From: Schistosoma mansoni
Lineage: Eukaryota; Platyhelminthes; Trematoda; Strigeidida; Schistosomatidae
Reading direction: 5' to 3'
NCBI RefSeq assembly: GCF_000237925.1
Contig: NC_031497.1
Span: 7,676,831 to 7,740,830, forward strand
DNA length: 64,000 nt
Positions 49,195 to 61,517 of this stretch are shown in pieces. How positions within the stretch are numbered: the stretch's first letter is position 1; each line of letters begins with the position of its first letter. The translations under genes were made by a program, and so were the position numbers. The notes under the pieces are model-generated. The model was not told the DNA's origin. It saw nothing but the letters and a program-made list of their open reading frames with translations, and ran no database searches.

Positions 49195-49935
49195 ATTAAA
49201 CTATACTGCCGACCTTTGAACGAATCTTAAATGACCTTGAGAAATATTGGCCAATCAGAAGACAGTTAGTATACGGTAAAAATATATCATACAAAACCAA
49301 AGAATTAAAGTGGAAACACTTCTTTTACATGGGTCAAAAACTTCTCAAGGTCAGATATAGGTTCAGAAGTTCTGAAATCATAGTGCATACAGTACAGGAA
49401 CACATCCATATGGCTCCATAGAAGTCGACCTCTGAAACCATGATAAGGTCTCAAAATTTCTTTTAGCCCCGACCACATAGCTTTAATGATGTTAGTATAT
49501 TGGTATGGTTTACGGGTTAGGGTTAGAGTTAAGGTTTAGGTGTAGGGTGAGACTATAAGTTATGGACAATCTTTGAACGACGCTAGAGTGACTCTGAGAG
49601 TGTCAACATAATAACTAGGACCAAATGATGGTTATAAACCTGTGTGAAGAATTCAAACTACGATTTACAGTTCATGATTAAGGCTAGGAATTATACTTAG
49701 GGTTTTCATCACGAACTGACATCAGCTATAATGTCAAAACTCTATTTATCCAAATGGATAATTGAATTTCGCGCCGAAATCTTATGATCACTTCTATTGT
49801 AGACGCTAAATTATCACGTCTTCCCTAAAATCCGCTGTAAACCGACCGTACGTAAGCATCAGGTGCCGAACTTAGCGCCGTGACCTTGAAAACCCGCGAA
49901 AGCTTCTGATTGGCTCGGCAGTATAGTTTAATCCT
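49195..49935. mobile_element. chimeric M1-type TIR element
   Basis: Outer inverted ends ATTAAACTATACTGCCG (49194-49210) and complement (about 49917-49933). The left 300 and right 150 bases match the element at 62.8 kb, while the middle (49547-49787) matches the MITE at 1.1 kb without its right end. No transposase frame. Confidence 0.7.
49508..49547 (+). repeat. short degenerate telomere-like tract
   Basis: GGGTTAGGGTTAGAGTTAAG is followed by GGTTTAGGTGTAGGG, close to the TTAGGG telomere unit. It lies exactly where the chimeric MITE changes from one source to the other. Confidence 0.55.
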
Positions 49936-50792
49936 ACCTGATTTACTATTAATCAAGTCAATAAATTCAATTATCATCTGATTGGTTATGTTTCATGTTT
50001 CTATGGCTCAAACTTGTATATACTACTTGTATCATTTCAAAAATACAACACCGATTTTTACATAAAAGACAGTTTTACAAAATTTCAGAGAATTAATATA
50101 ATAATAAAAAATAGGTGTGATGTTTTAAATGGTAACTCATTGTAATGTTACATTTTATCCTAATCAGTCAGTTACATTTTAAAAAAATTAGATTCATCAC
50201 ATTTGGTTAGTTAATACACTTAACACGATTAAACATCTGGTATAAATTAGTATCTTCCTACCATTGCCTTACATGTGACATAGGTATTCATTCCTCTGGT
50301 AACAATAAACATCTAAGTATGTGTGTGTGCATGTTATTTGCCAGTTGACTTTAAACAATGTTTTATATTTTCGAATAGATTCTGTTTCATTCGTTCAATA
50401 GATCAATATGATAATTAGCTATTTATGAAAGATATAATCTACAGAGTTGACGAACAAAAAGATACCAGAAATGTTATTGATCTCATTATTATTTATATAT
50501 TGGCGGTAAAGTCAATCAAACAATGAAAAATACATTACATATATTGAAAGAGATTAATATTGGATAATATCTTTATTTCATAAAAATGAATAGTTTTGTA
50601 ATAATTTAGATAAAAATAACCGGAAGCATATTGACTAAGTAAATAATCAAATGAAAACGATATATACCCATTTTAGTCAATATATAAATACTAATATTTG
50701 CTAAGTAATAATTAAAATTAGATAATTAGTTTGATTCAACCAAACAATACTAAGTGAATTCAAACTTCATCCCATTGCACAAGCAAGTGGCT

Positions 50793-51071
50793 ATCAGGAC
50801 TCAGTAGCTGAGTGGATAACGCGATGGCGTTTGAAGCGAAAGGTACTTGGTTCGAGCCCCAGAGTAAACATTAAATCTGAGATGCAGGTACATCTAGCTG
50901 ACGAGTCCCAAATAAGATGAAATGCGCATCCTGGATTCCACCATCCATCTTTGCTTATAATGCTTGTAACTTAAAGCAATATCGAGGCGATTCGTACAAG
51001 ATGCTTATATGCCAATAAGAGACTGATCAATTGCAATCCTAAACATCATTGGGAAGATTCAAACGAACAAT
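50793..51071 (+). mobile_element. family B (Sm-alpha-like) SINE, near full length
   Basis: Box A TAGCTGAGTGGATAACGCG (50805-50823), B box GGTTCGAGCCCC (50849-50860), intact-core hammerhead 50892-50936 and tail ending AAACGAACAATGC. It is the most complete single copy in the window and a plausible transcription unit for pol III. Confidence 0.85.
50892..50936 (+). ncRNA. hammerhead ribozyme motif, family B (Sm-alpha type), intact core
   Basis: Stem I is ATCTAG/CTGGAT (50892-50897, 50931-50936). Core CTGACGA is at 50898-50904, GAAA at 50919-50922, and triplet ATC ends at 50930. Stem II (GTCC with AGAT) has one mismatch and one wobble; stem III is the self-complementary ATGCGCAT. This matches the layout of the known Schistosoma Sm-alpha hammerhead (CUGACGAGUCCCAAAUAGGAC-type core). 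Confidence 0.82.
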
Positions 51072-51074
51072 GCA

Positions 51075-54000
51075 AAAATGAATTGATTATACATTTAAGC
51101 ATGATAATGTAAAGTAACTTATGAAGTAGATGAATGAGTAAGGTAATAATAGTGTTCAAGTATGAAAATACGTAGAAAATTTCAAATTATGTAATAGTTA
51201 ATATATTGTAAAATTTGATTAGGTTCCTGAGCTGGATAGTTTAATTGTCAAGTTTTCATTGTCATTTTGAACAAAATCAACAGTTATTACTTCACTCAGA
51301 AGTAAGCTTATTTACTTGTTTAATCCATATAGTAGAAAACGTAAAGCTTTATTGATAAGAGATCATTTATCGTAATAAATATAATTATGTTCTAATTATA
51401 ACGTCGATTACATGTATTCAAAAGACTGTAAGTTTGGTAAGTCATGGTATAAGTAGTGATAAATCTTATTCGTATCATATTATATTTTAATAACTATGGC
51501 TGAGAAAATAACTGACGCCTTGAAACTAGCCAGGAAATAATTTGGTGAAAGAATAATTTAGATTTCATGACTTCTGTCAAGTTAATCAGCGTTTAAATAG
51601 ACATTTAAAAGTATCTGATGAAAAGTTATTTTACAATAAAAGTTATGTGACACTCATTGGACATCTGGAATCTAACTCATCAGCTAGGATAGTACACTTT
51701 CACAATACTCTTTATGAATTAAAGTACTATCCCCATACACAAAACTTTCCTTTAGTAATCTTACTCCCTGTACACTTTTACCAGAAGGAATAGTTAAGTT
51801 TGTGTATAAAGTTAATAGGATCGACATAAATAGCAGGATTTCCTAGACTTAGATTACGTAACACTTATTGATAAAACGTACCTGAGATATTTGGCAGAAA
51901 ACTCTTCACCATGACATAAAATCTATCAACAAATGTCACATTACAGACGTTGCTACTGTTGTATTCTGAGTCTGTCAGTCTCCTGATTACCAACTAAAAT
52001 AAAACCTAATCCTATGAACTTTTTAATTACATATATTCCAAATGCTTAGCTAAAGAACTACATTTCATTTAATATGACACAAAGTATAAGTGTTGTAAAA
52101 CAATGGAACTGAATCACACTTAAACCCTTATTAACGTTCATTTAATTTATACAGTATAATTATACAACTAAAATTAATAACGCCAACGAAAACATAACTA
52201 TATACACTATTAGGTGCGGAAGTTGACACACCCAAATAATACTCTTTTACAACATGATATTGGCACTAGAAGTTTACATCTCTTTAATATTAAAATTGTG
52301 TAAAAGTTGTTGTTTTTGTGTTTGTTTTTCTATTTACATATCTTTTAAACTTGTTAGACAAACACATAGCTCTTTTTAGATAAGATACACTTTGAAAACA
52401 TTTTCTGTATATCCTGTTTTTCTAAAGTATTCCTTTCATTATTGTGTTACAATGTTTTCTTTCTTTTTTCACTAATTAAAATGTATAAAACCTTATTGTC
52501 TTTAATTAACCGGAAGTTTGACAAAGAATTATTTCAGTTGTTATCTTATAGTGACTTTAGCTTGATAAATATAAAATAGAATTGTATAGAAAGTGATTTC
52601 TAATTGATTTCCATATTTTAAGTGTTCACTAACTTCGAACAAAAACTGTCTATCTGTTGTGATGGGTAAATTATTGCTGTTATAACGTGTGAGTGCATAC
52701 GTGCCCTGTTAATATATGAACGTTGTAAGACCGCCAATCAGAGAGCCACGAATTATCGATTGGGACAGTGACACACGAAAAACCGTACGAGCAGTCTAGA
52801 GTGCGAATCGGCCCTGCTATCTGCCTAGCCCAGCTAGTTAAGTCCAGAACACCGATAACAGCCTCTGTAATATGAATCATTATTCTCAAACATGCTGGGT
52901 TTATATACCAAATAAACTGACCACATCATACCAATAAAATAGAAAATAACATTTGTACAAGATTTAGCCAAATGTGGCTGTGAATAAGGGGAACAGTAAT
53001 CAATAGACTGGGGATAACTCAAGAATGGTAAATCGTATAATAATAGTCTTAGGGTCGAAATATAGCTTATAATAAGATGAACATGAATATGAATAGTTTA
53101 GTTACTTAGCAATTATGCAATAAGAAGTATATATATTACATTGGTCCATAAATAGTCCTCAAGGTCACCATTCATATTTCTCCACGGGATACAACAATTG
53201 CAAAACTTGGAACTTTTGAAACTGATTTTTGTTGTATACTTACTAAGTAAATGGATTACTATATCTATCAATTTCATTTATCATAAGCTTTCGGTTAGCC
53301 CATTAACTGCTGTTATACAGCTTATTATTTCTAATTTATTGTCAGTCTATTGCTTACAGATTTGCCTATTCACAGAAAATTTGGATTGATTATTTATAAA
53401 TATTATTCTCGAGTTTGCGGTGTAATGTAGCCCAGTATATTTGACATATAGTAATAATAGAAGCTGGTTCCTAAACTTTCAGACTCAAGGCAGGAGATGA
53501 AGAAAAGCTTTAAAATAGAGGACCAACAGGAGCTTATCTGAGTCGGCTCAAGTCGGGGACACTAAACTAGAAAGGAACTAGTAGAAGCAAGCTCGATAAA
53601 ATTAGAATTGGAATCCTGATTGATGAGTGTAGCACGGGATACTGGTTGGCGTCCTAGGAAACAACACCAAAACCAGAATTCATAATTTTTCTGTTTAACA
53701 GTTGATTGATAATACAATTGGGATAGTTGCTTCCTAATTATAACCACATTTGTAAAATTCTGATTAGACATTTCTGACGCTGCTGTCTTTACGAATTTCG
53801 TTAACTGCACCCAAAAACCTACATTCTGAATCTAATGAAAAGTTCATTTTTGATTGGGTTTATTAAACCATCAGTCTATGACAGTCTACTATGGCACCTC
53901 TCAATAGACCAACCAAATCCACATAAAATCCAATCAGCTGTTACATAAGTGTTGAAAATTAAGTTAATATTTACTATTGATTAGTCCATATACCAACAAT

Positions 54001-55060
54001 TTTCTTGACGACAACAGATCAGTTTTACTAGGATGTTTATCAACAAATAAAGTATAAAGAAATGAAAATGAATACAGAGGATACAGTTTTAAAGTTTACT
54101 AAATGCTTGAGAGCCTTCACATCTAGAGTAAATAAACAATCTCTGAGTTCTGTGAAATTAGAATGCCGCTTATGTCACTGGACAGAATAATTTTATGAAA
54201 CTAAATTCAAACATTTGACACTACTGAAGAATTAGTTTATTCTTAGATCCCATGTCAAAAATAAACTTGAAAAATATACTGAGTACCTAAGTATTTGCAT
54301 GGTAAATTGATTCATAGGAAATTGCAGAAATTAAATAAATTTCCTTCGATCACATTTATAGTTACGTTTCAGTATTCAAAAGAAACTTAAAGTACACGAA
54401 TCTCTAAACGTACCTAAAAGGCCTTAATATTTTCCATATCAGTTATGTATTTTCTAACCATAATGTCTTATACCCACTGTTTTTCTTCTAAAAATACGTC
54501 ATAGGTTAGTTTTAACGTCAAGTGACCTTGAAGTATTTTTTGATCTTTAATAAACCTGAAATTCTGTTATGTGATAACATAAATGTATCGAGATTTTTTG
54601 TCATGGTAATGAATTCAATTTCACAGGAGATTTTGATCTCAAATGGCAATATCCTTTTAGATAACAAGCGCAATATTACATTTTCAACTTAATCTAACTT
54701 AAATTCATTCATTGAAAATAACAAACGGTGAGAAAAATTTCACACCTTCGATTTCGGTAAAAAACTAAATTAAGTTCACTGAAAATATGCTACACTGAAA
54801 TGTTCATTTTCACAGTAAAACTTATTTCAAATAATTGAAGAAAGATTGAATAATACTTAAAATATATTGAAATGGGTTGACAGTCTACACAAATCTCTAG
54901 ACTATCTGTTTTCGAAATCTTCAAAGATTGTGACAAATTTTCTTACCCCCCATATGTTTAAACTAATTATTTGTGTTTTGACTGAAAAATGCACTCATTA
55001 GTTCTTATGAAACACTGACAGTCTGTTGTGAAGTTAAAGACACAACCTCGAAACAAATAC
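51075..55060. other. AT-rich intergenic DNA with two GC-richer islands
   Basis: Holds the LTR-like segment at 52.7 kb and an unidentified GC-richer stretch at about 53.45-53.82 kb. No gene with support. Confidence 0.5.
52686..53040 (-). mobile_element. possible LTR fragment
   Basis: A segment with more GC than its surroundings. The minus strand has TTGGTATATAAACCCAGC, like an LTR promoter, followed by a GC-richer stretch. It reminds me of schistosome gypsy-type LTRs, but I cannot confirm the family or its ends. The 69-codon open frame inside it is not a convincing gene. Confidence 0.35.
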
Positions 55061-55065
55061 CTGAC

Positions 55066-55182
55066 TTATAAGCAAAGATGAATAGTGGCTAGCAGTGGAA
55101 TCCAGAACGCGCGTCACTTCGTCCTATCTGGGACTTGTCAGCTGGATGTACCTGCATCTCAGAGTTGATGTTCACTCTGACT
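55066..55182 (-). mobile_element. family B SINE fragment
   Basis: Minus-strand piece from the middle of the element to just past the hammerhead. The core has CTGACAA and GAAG in place of the consensus. Confidence 0.72.
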
Positions 55183-55562
55183 TGTTTTGTATTATTTTTC
55201 TTCTTGTCTATTGTTTAAACAAATAAAATGCAATTATATTAGATGCTCTTCTCTGAGATACTTAATGAGTAATGGATATTCGTTGAAGTTCATAAAGGAC
55301 TTTGAAAAAATAATTACATCGGAAATCATGAGTCAATTATATTTTGCAATGAAAAACAGCCTTAAAAGCATATCTAGTTTAAAAAATTCTCTGGTTCAAA
55401 GTTAATGACAAACACTTTTAAAAAGAAGGTCTATATATATATTTTCGAATTTTTAAACTAAATCAGCGAAGAAGGTATCAGACTGTTGAGCTTTTCAACT
55501 GAAGTTTCCTTGGTAAGTTCAATAAAACTATTGTCATTGAATAAATATCTTCCCATATTTTG

Positions 55563-56053
55563 ATTTAGAAGAACATATATAAGCGAACAATATTGTTTTC
55601 GATTAGATCCTCATCAGGCCTTACTCTAATACACAGCAATCTTTATGCATATACGAAAATATTAAACCAATCATGGCAGTTTATCAGTCAATGATAACAG
55701 TGGAATAGATTACACTAATAAAAATAATAAGTGAGAAGTGAAAATTTGTATTGTAATGATAAGTGTACTAGTTGTGATAAGAATAATAAGAACTTGAATC
55801 AATGTTCCATAATGGGAAATAGACCAATGATCAGAAAAATTTAGACACTGTAATAATATCCATAAAAATTATAAGATTATGTAATGAGAAGTGTTTAGAT
55901 AGTTGGACAATGAAGCGTATATTTAGAAAAAGAAAAGGATGGGAGGGTGTGAAGAAAACCAAACGAACAAACAGTGTTACTATATGTTAGAGTAAAGGTT
56001 GATGAGGATTTAATCGAAAACAATATTGTTCGCTTATATATGTTATTCTAAAT
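55563..56053. mobile_element. MITE with about 65 bp inverted ends
   Basis: Arms 55563-55628 and about 55990-56053 share ATAAGCGAACAATATTG and GATTAGATCCTCATCA with high identity. The interior is AT-rich and without a gene. A single diverged arm of the same type occurs at 10861-10906. Confidence 0.72.
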
Positions 56054-56772
56054 ATCTTCCATCATTTTTCAAACCTAAATGATATATATATACATTAATG
56101 AAATAGTTAAACAGTATTACCTCATTTCAGTTTCTTTTTTTCAATCAAAGTAGTTTGTTAGAACAACCCAGTAAACTAAACTGAAGTTTAGTTAATTTTG
56201 ATACAACAACTTGTTTAATAGACTTATGTAACCTAACATACTTCCTTTATCACTGTATCATGAATTTTCTAAAGACAATTTCAATGTCAACTGCTTTCTT
56301 CTTTTTTTTTTTAGAAAAAAAAGGGAAAATGTACATGCTTTTCTGACATATATGATTAATTAATAATTTAATCATCTTGTTATTATTAGAAAAAACAAAA
56401 TATGACGCAAGTTATATTACGTAATTTCCTTGAATATTAACCATGTAACAAATCTTTAATATCATGTATTATGTAATATATTGGAAAAAATAATGGAAAA
56501 TTACCCGGTTTTTTTTTTAATTTTTTCAAATTTTGTTTAACTGTCATAAAGTAATGAACATTAATTTTATCATTCAAATAGTCTATCTTTTAAAAAAAAT
56601 CCTAATGTAATGCTTTATAACTAACTGAAACTGTCTCTTTTTCAAAGCGTTTTATGCGCTTTTCTTTCTATGTATAAATTTTTAAATGTCCATTTTGTAA
56701 ATTCATTGAATACATATGCAATGCTACAGGCAAGAGATAGATTTATGTTATTCAATTCAAACAGTGTACTTG

Positions 56773-57075
56773 TGTGGTGTGGTCTACTTATATCCTCATA
56801 AGTAGTTTATGGTGATGGTCAGACATAGAATATATTTTGGCAGAAGACCGATAAGGAAAGAACTGAAATGAAGCGAAATTGGTAGGAAAATGCATAAACA
56901 AATAAATTAGAGAAGATGGATCGGCATTTACAGAAAAAACAGTTAAGATTGAGACAATTGATTGGTATTTTGTAAATTAACAGTTTGCTGTATGGTTATC
57001 AGGTCTTAGTAAGATAGTTTGTAATGTGTGCTTAACTACATTCGATTGTCCCCACTCGTGTTCTCATTCACAACA
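56773..57075 (+). mobile_element. solo-LTR-like repeat, family L2, nested at L1
   Basis: TGTGGTGTGG to CACAACA, with ACTTG before it (56768-56772) and CTTG after (57076-57079). The duplication overlaps the first bases of the L1 copy, which fits insertion of L2 at the L1 edge. Confidence 0.5.
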
Positions 57076-57077
57076 CT

Positions 57078-57338
57078 TGTGGTGTGTACTACTTATGCTG
57101 ACAGATAGAAGCGGTGTGTAACATCGATCAGAAGTGGAATACCTAGCAGCAGAGGGTTGAGAAAATCGAATCGAAGACAACGAAAATGAAGGAACGATGA
57201 AGTTTATAAAAGACAATTGATAGAAGATGTGCAAATGAGTTATTTAATGTATGGTTTGCATATTTTATGTGAAGATACTCTGTAATTTTGTATTAAACAA
57301 TAAATTGGTTATTACCACCCAAGTCTTCGTCCACTACA
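57078..57338 (+). mobile_element. solo-LTR-like repeat, family L1
   Basis: TGTGGTGTG start, AATAAA near the end, CACTACA terminus. A family L2 copy is inserted at its left edge. Confidence 0.5.
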
Positions 57339-57915
57339 TAGCTACTTTCAAAAAGAAGAGAACAATAGTTAAAAACGCTATCTGAAATAAGTACTGGTTG
57401 TTTTTTTTACTTAACCCTTTTCATTAAACGTATCACTAATACAAATACATCAACTTTAACTATGTTTAACTGAATCCTATTGATATGAAATTTCATTATA
57501 GTTGATGTAAGTTCTGTATTTAATACATACTGATAAATAGTGGGTGGATTTAAAAGTAATTTAAGATTGAAGAGTTAACCAAAATAGATTACTTGGAAAC
57601 AAACCTTGAGTCCTAAAATTAAACAGATATTACTTCTAGTCTGGACAAAGTGATTAAATTTATTATTTGAGAGGAAAAAGAATTTAAATATGTACACATT
57701 TCAAAATATTGTTAATCCACGAAGTGGTAAAAGTGTTTGTTGAAACATACTAATAATTTCATTTATAGCCGAAGAATGTTCTCACCACATGAAAATAGAA
57801 ACCAGTCAATAATCGTAATGATCAAATTTTAAAATCTTTTACAATAAGTACACATGATGTCAAAGTAAATAGAAATCACGAAATTTGTTTCTTGTAACGA
57901 TGATTCGCATTTAGA

Positions 57916-58177
57916 ATTCCGTACTGGATTCTAGTACTGGATTCGAGTCCCAGAGTGAACATCAACTCTGAGATGCAGGTACATCCAACTGACCAGTGCC
58001 AAATAGGACGAAACACACGTCCTGGATTCCACTGCTAGCCACCATCCATACTTGCTTATATTGCTTGTAACTAAAAGCAATATCGAGGCAATACGCACAG
58101 TATGCACATATGCCAATTAGAGACTTACCAGTTGCAGTCCTAACACATCGATGGGAAGATTCAAACAAATAATACTA
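57916..58177 (+). mobile_element. family B SINE copy
   Basis: Lacks box A but has B box GGATTCGAGTCCC (57938-57950), hammerhead 57984-58026 and full tail. The core reads CTGACCA (G8 changed), so it is probably inactive although GAAA and GTC remain. Confidence 0.8.
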
Positions 58178-58267
58178 AGTTAATTTAAAGATTTTTATGT
58201 TCCATAAATAAATATAATCTTTAAGTTAACAGATTTTCTACAAAATCACCCAATAGAATCATTATGT

Positions 58268-58710
58268 TTTCGATCGAGATCATGAATCAATCAATGTTAG
58301 ACCATCATTGAAAATCTGGAAGCACTAGACGGTCGTTTCGTCTTATACTGATAATTACCATGCGCTCACTAGTGACTAGCTTCGTGAGGTAAGTCTCGGA
58401 ATTCTAGAGAGAACCTATCTCAAGTGAAACTAATCAGTGTCAGGTAGAAACAGGTATGTACCTCAGACAATGGGAGATGGTCAGGTAATTTCGTGGATTG
58501 GTTGGAGTTAGACATTAACACCGTTGTATGCCAGCTCAGTGGTCTAGAGGTTAAGCGTTCGCGTGCGAAGTCCTTAATGTGTACTGCTGAGGAGGTCAAT
58601 ACTAGGACGGAACTGTCATTCAGTTCTCTCAGGTTTTCAACGGTGATCTAAAATCGATCGATTCATGATCCCAATCAAAACTCAACAATCTCCACAACCC
58701 CATACTGAGA
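58268..58710. mobile_element. family A SINE pair with extended head
   Basis: The short minus arm (58268-58345) ends within the hammerhead and is followed by a plus copy with the extended head (CGCTCACTAGTGACTAGC at 58363-58380), box A and tail to 58710. The hammerhead of the plus copy is degraded. Confidence 0.75.
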
Positions 58711-58714
58711 ATCC

Positions 58715-59935
58715 TTATATATTCACTAATCATTAGCATTTTGAAAAAAAATTGCTTTAAAATTATCTATAAATCCCAAATGGGAATTTAGGAATCATAT
58801 CAATGTTTTATCTACTCATGTATAACCATTTAATGATAATTTTTTATCCAACAGAAAAAATGAAAAAAATCAAATCAAACTTATTAATCTTGACCTCCAA
58901 ACCCAAAATAGTTATCTAAATAAACAAATTACTGAATCATCCTTATGTATGACCTAATTATTATCTTTTACTTATTTTAATCGTATTTATTCATTGCGTA
59001 CAACACTTTGACAAATAGATTCTTGTGACATATCCGCTCCTCTCTCTTACCCCCTTATTTATTGATAATTTTATGCTTTTCTTTATATAGGTCATATTGG
59101 TCAATGACACAAGTGTAATTTGAAAGAATTAATCAAACATCTCTATTCAGATAAGAAATAAATCTTTCCTATTGTTCAATGTTGTGTTCATTTTTTTTTT
59201 ATAATTCTATTTATTGATGAATGACCATTTTGACCTGAGATTAGAATAGAATAGAATAAATTGATAGATAGTTATGAACTATGTAGAGAATTTATATTGC
59301 TTACATACATTTCATAAAAGGTATCTATAGTATTATAAGAACAAAATTTTCCAAAGGTTTTAGATTTAAAACTGATTTCTCTATGGTTATCTTCATTTCC
59401 GCTTGGAATATGAAATAAAAACTTGTTCATCCATAATCAGATTGGTAATATCAATGAAGATGGTTGTAAATGGATAATTAATTTAATTGATATTTAAAAA
59501 AAGAATAATGCCTGGGCATTTATGTGGTGAAAAAAACGTATGAAATTAAGAAGGGAGATCATAGTAACTGATAACTATAAAACTAAATCGACTTCTCACC
59601 TATGGAAAAAGTAGGTGATTGCGTAACTGGGCCCCTAGCATTTCTGTCATTAAGCACTTACAACATGACCTATGTATATATGGGGAAGTCGTGGTTAAAA
59701 ATCTATTTAATCTCTCCATCATTGTGTACTCATTAAGCCAATTTTAGCTCTGGTCAGGTCAGCTGATTATGCAATCACTTAGTTTATTTTCATTATGGTT
59801 TATTATGATCTTACCCACTTTGTATATCCAATTTCTTCTTAAATACCATGTTCAATAGTACGTTTTATGTTACGTTCCTCTCATTAGAATTTCGCACCCA
59901 TCTTCGAATGTTTTACTAAAATATGTCAAACGACT
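58715..59935. other. AT-rich intergenic DNA
   Basis: No feature recognised. The same holds for 60645-61410, 61520-62755 and 63530-64000. Confidence 0.5.
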
Positions 59936-59937
59936 AT

Positions 59938-60640
59938 AATACTTACTTACTTATGCCTGTTACCCCTGGTGGATGAGCATAGGCCTCCCACCAGTATTAT
60001 CTATCCGACTTTATCCTAGGCTCTCCTGTACAGTTGTTTCCAGGTGTCACTCATTCTCTTGATGTCTGCTTCCAATTCCAAACGCAATGTGCTCCTTGGT
60101 CTTCCTCTTATCCTTTTCCCTTCAGGATTCCAAGTTAGTGCTTTCTTCGTGACGCTGTTTGGTGACCTCCTCAATGTATGTACTTCCAACGTCTCTTCAT
60201 AATCTCCTCTTCAACTGGAAGCCGTTTTGTTCTCGTCAAGTTTCCGCACCGTACAATAGAACTGTCTTGACGTTTGTATTGAAGATCCTTACTTTGATAT
60301 TGGCTGAAAGTTGTTTTGAGTTCCATATATTCTTCAGTTGTAAGAATGCCGCTCTCGCTTTGCCAATTTTACGTTTACATCTGCATCACATTCTTCTAGT
60401 TTATCGATAATGTTGCTAGGTACGTAAAACTTCCGAGCCCTCCCAGAGATTTTGCATCAAGTATGATTAGGTTGGTGCTCTCTGTGTCGTATTTCAGAAT
60501 CTTGGTTTTTCTCTTGTGTATCTTGAGGCCTACTAGTCCGGAGGCTGCTGCTACACTGGCTGTGAAAGCTGAGATTCTTCGGAATTCATGGGGATGATGC
60601 CTCTTTTGACAAATCAGAGCAACAATTAACAAAGATGATT
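59938..60640 (-). mobile_element. RTE-like LINE, 3' 0.7 kb
   Basis: The longest LINE piece here. On the minus strand it runs from a palm/thumb-like region (LKIHKRKTKILKYDTEST, LGSFTYLATL) through KVRIFNTNVKTVL to the CTTACTTACTTATGCCTGTT tail at 59941. An internal deletion and frame breaks are evident. Confidence 0.82.
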
Positions 60641-61414
60641 GTTAGCATTCATATTATTCGATATAACTTTAATCTGTTTGCTGCTTAGAATTTCTTGGAT
60701 TAAAATGGGTCGCTCTCATCCTGTAAATATCCATACCCAAACTTTGTTCATATTTATTTTCCTTCAGCTAAGCTTTTTAAAATACAATGCTTAATTACTT
60801 GAATGTTCTGTTTAATCAACAAACTTTAAGCATGCAACATTGAAGTGACAAAGGTATTCATATCATAAATATTCAACAGCAATCTTAACTAATAAATGAC
60901 TCACAAAATTAAATATGTCCACTTTTAAGTATCCTAAATTTCTGTCAAGTTACACTCATAAATATTAAAACTGTAGCAAATCAATCTAATTAATTCAAAC
61001 AAAAATATGCAAACTAAAGTATATGCTTTTAAAGCTTTTAAACGACCGACCAACTATGAATCATTCTCAAAGACTGCTATTCGACTTTTCACAATAAGGC
61101 CATTGGTCTATAATTATTACTAAATTTCCAGAGTCTATTTTGTAAAAATTATGAACTATTTATTAAGCATCTACCTGAATTGTAAATAAAGAGGTCTTTA
61201 CCTTCCAAATAGGTAATTTTTGACACTCATTGATGATGAAAACCATTATAAATTTCAAGATGGATCATGGTACTTGTATGTAAGCAAAGCCATCTATGAT
61301 CTGAGTCTCAAGAAATCTAATTACTATTGTCTCAAGAATGGGACCAAATACTAATCTGATCATTCTAGAGTATATGTAAGAATTATTATGGGAAGACTAA
61401 ATATCTATTTCCTT

Positions 61415-61517
61415 TTACTATGGGACCTCACAGTGCGTATCCACGATCTCTTCAGACATCGAACTCATTACCTTCAGGGCTCGCAGTCGATGCCTAACTT
61501 CCAAACCATTGAGTTCG
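61415..61517 (-). mobile_element. family A SINE fragment
   Basis: Minus-strand remnant spanning the hammerhead, B box and part of box A positions (CACAGTGCGTATCCACGATC). No tail. Confidence 0.55.

Noticed and set aside
57984-58026. Hammerhead with GAAA and GTC in the 57.9 kb SINE
   Set aside because: The core G8 is C, a change expected to abolish activity.
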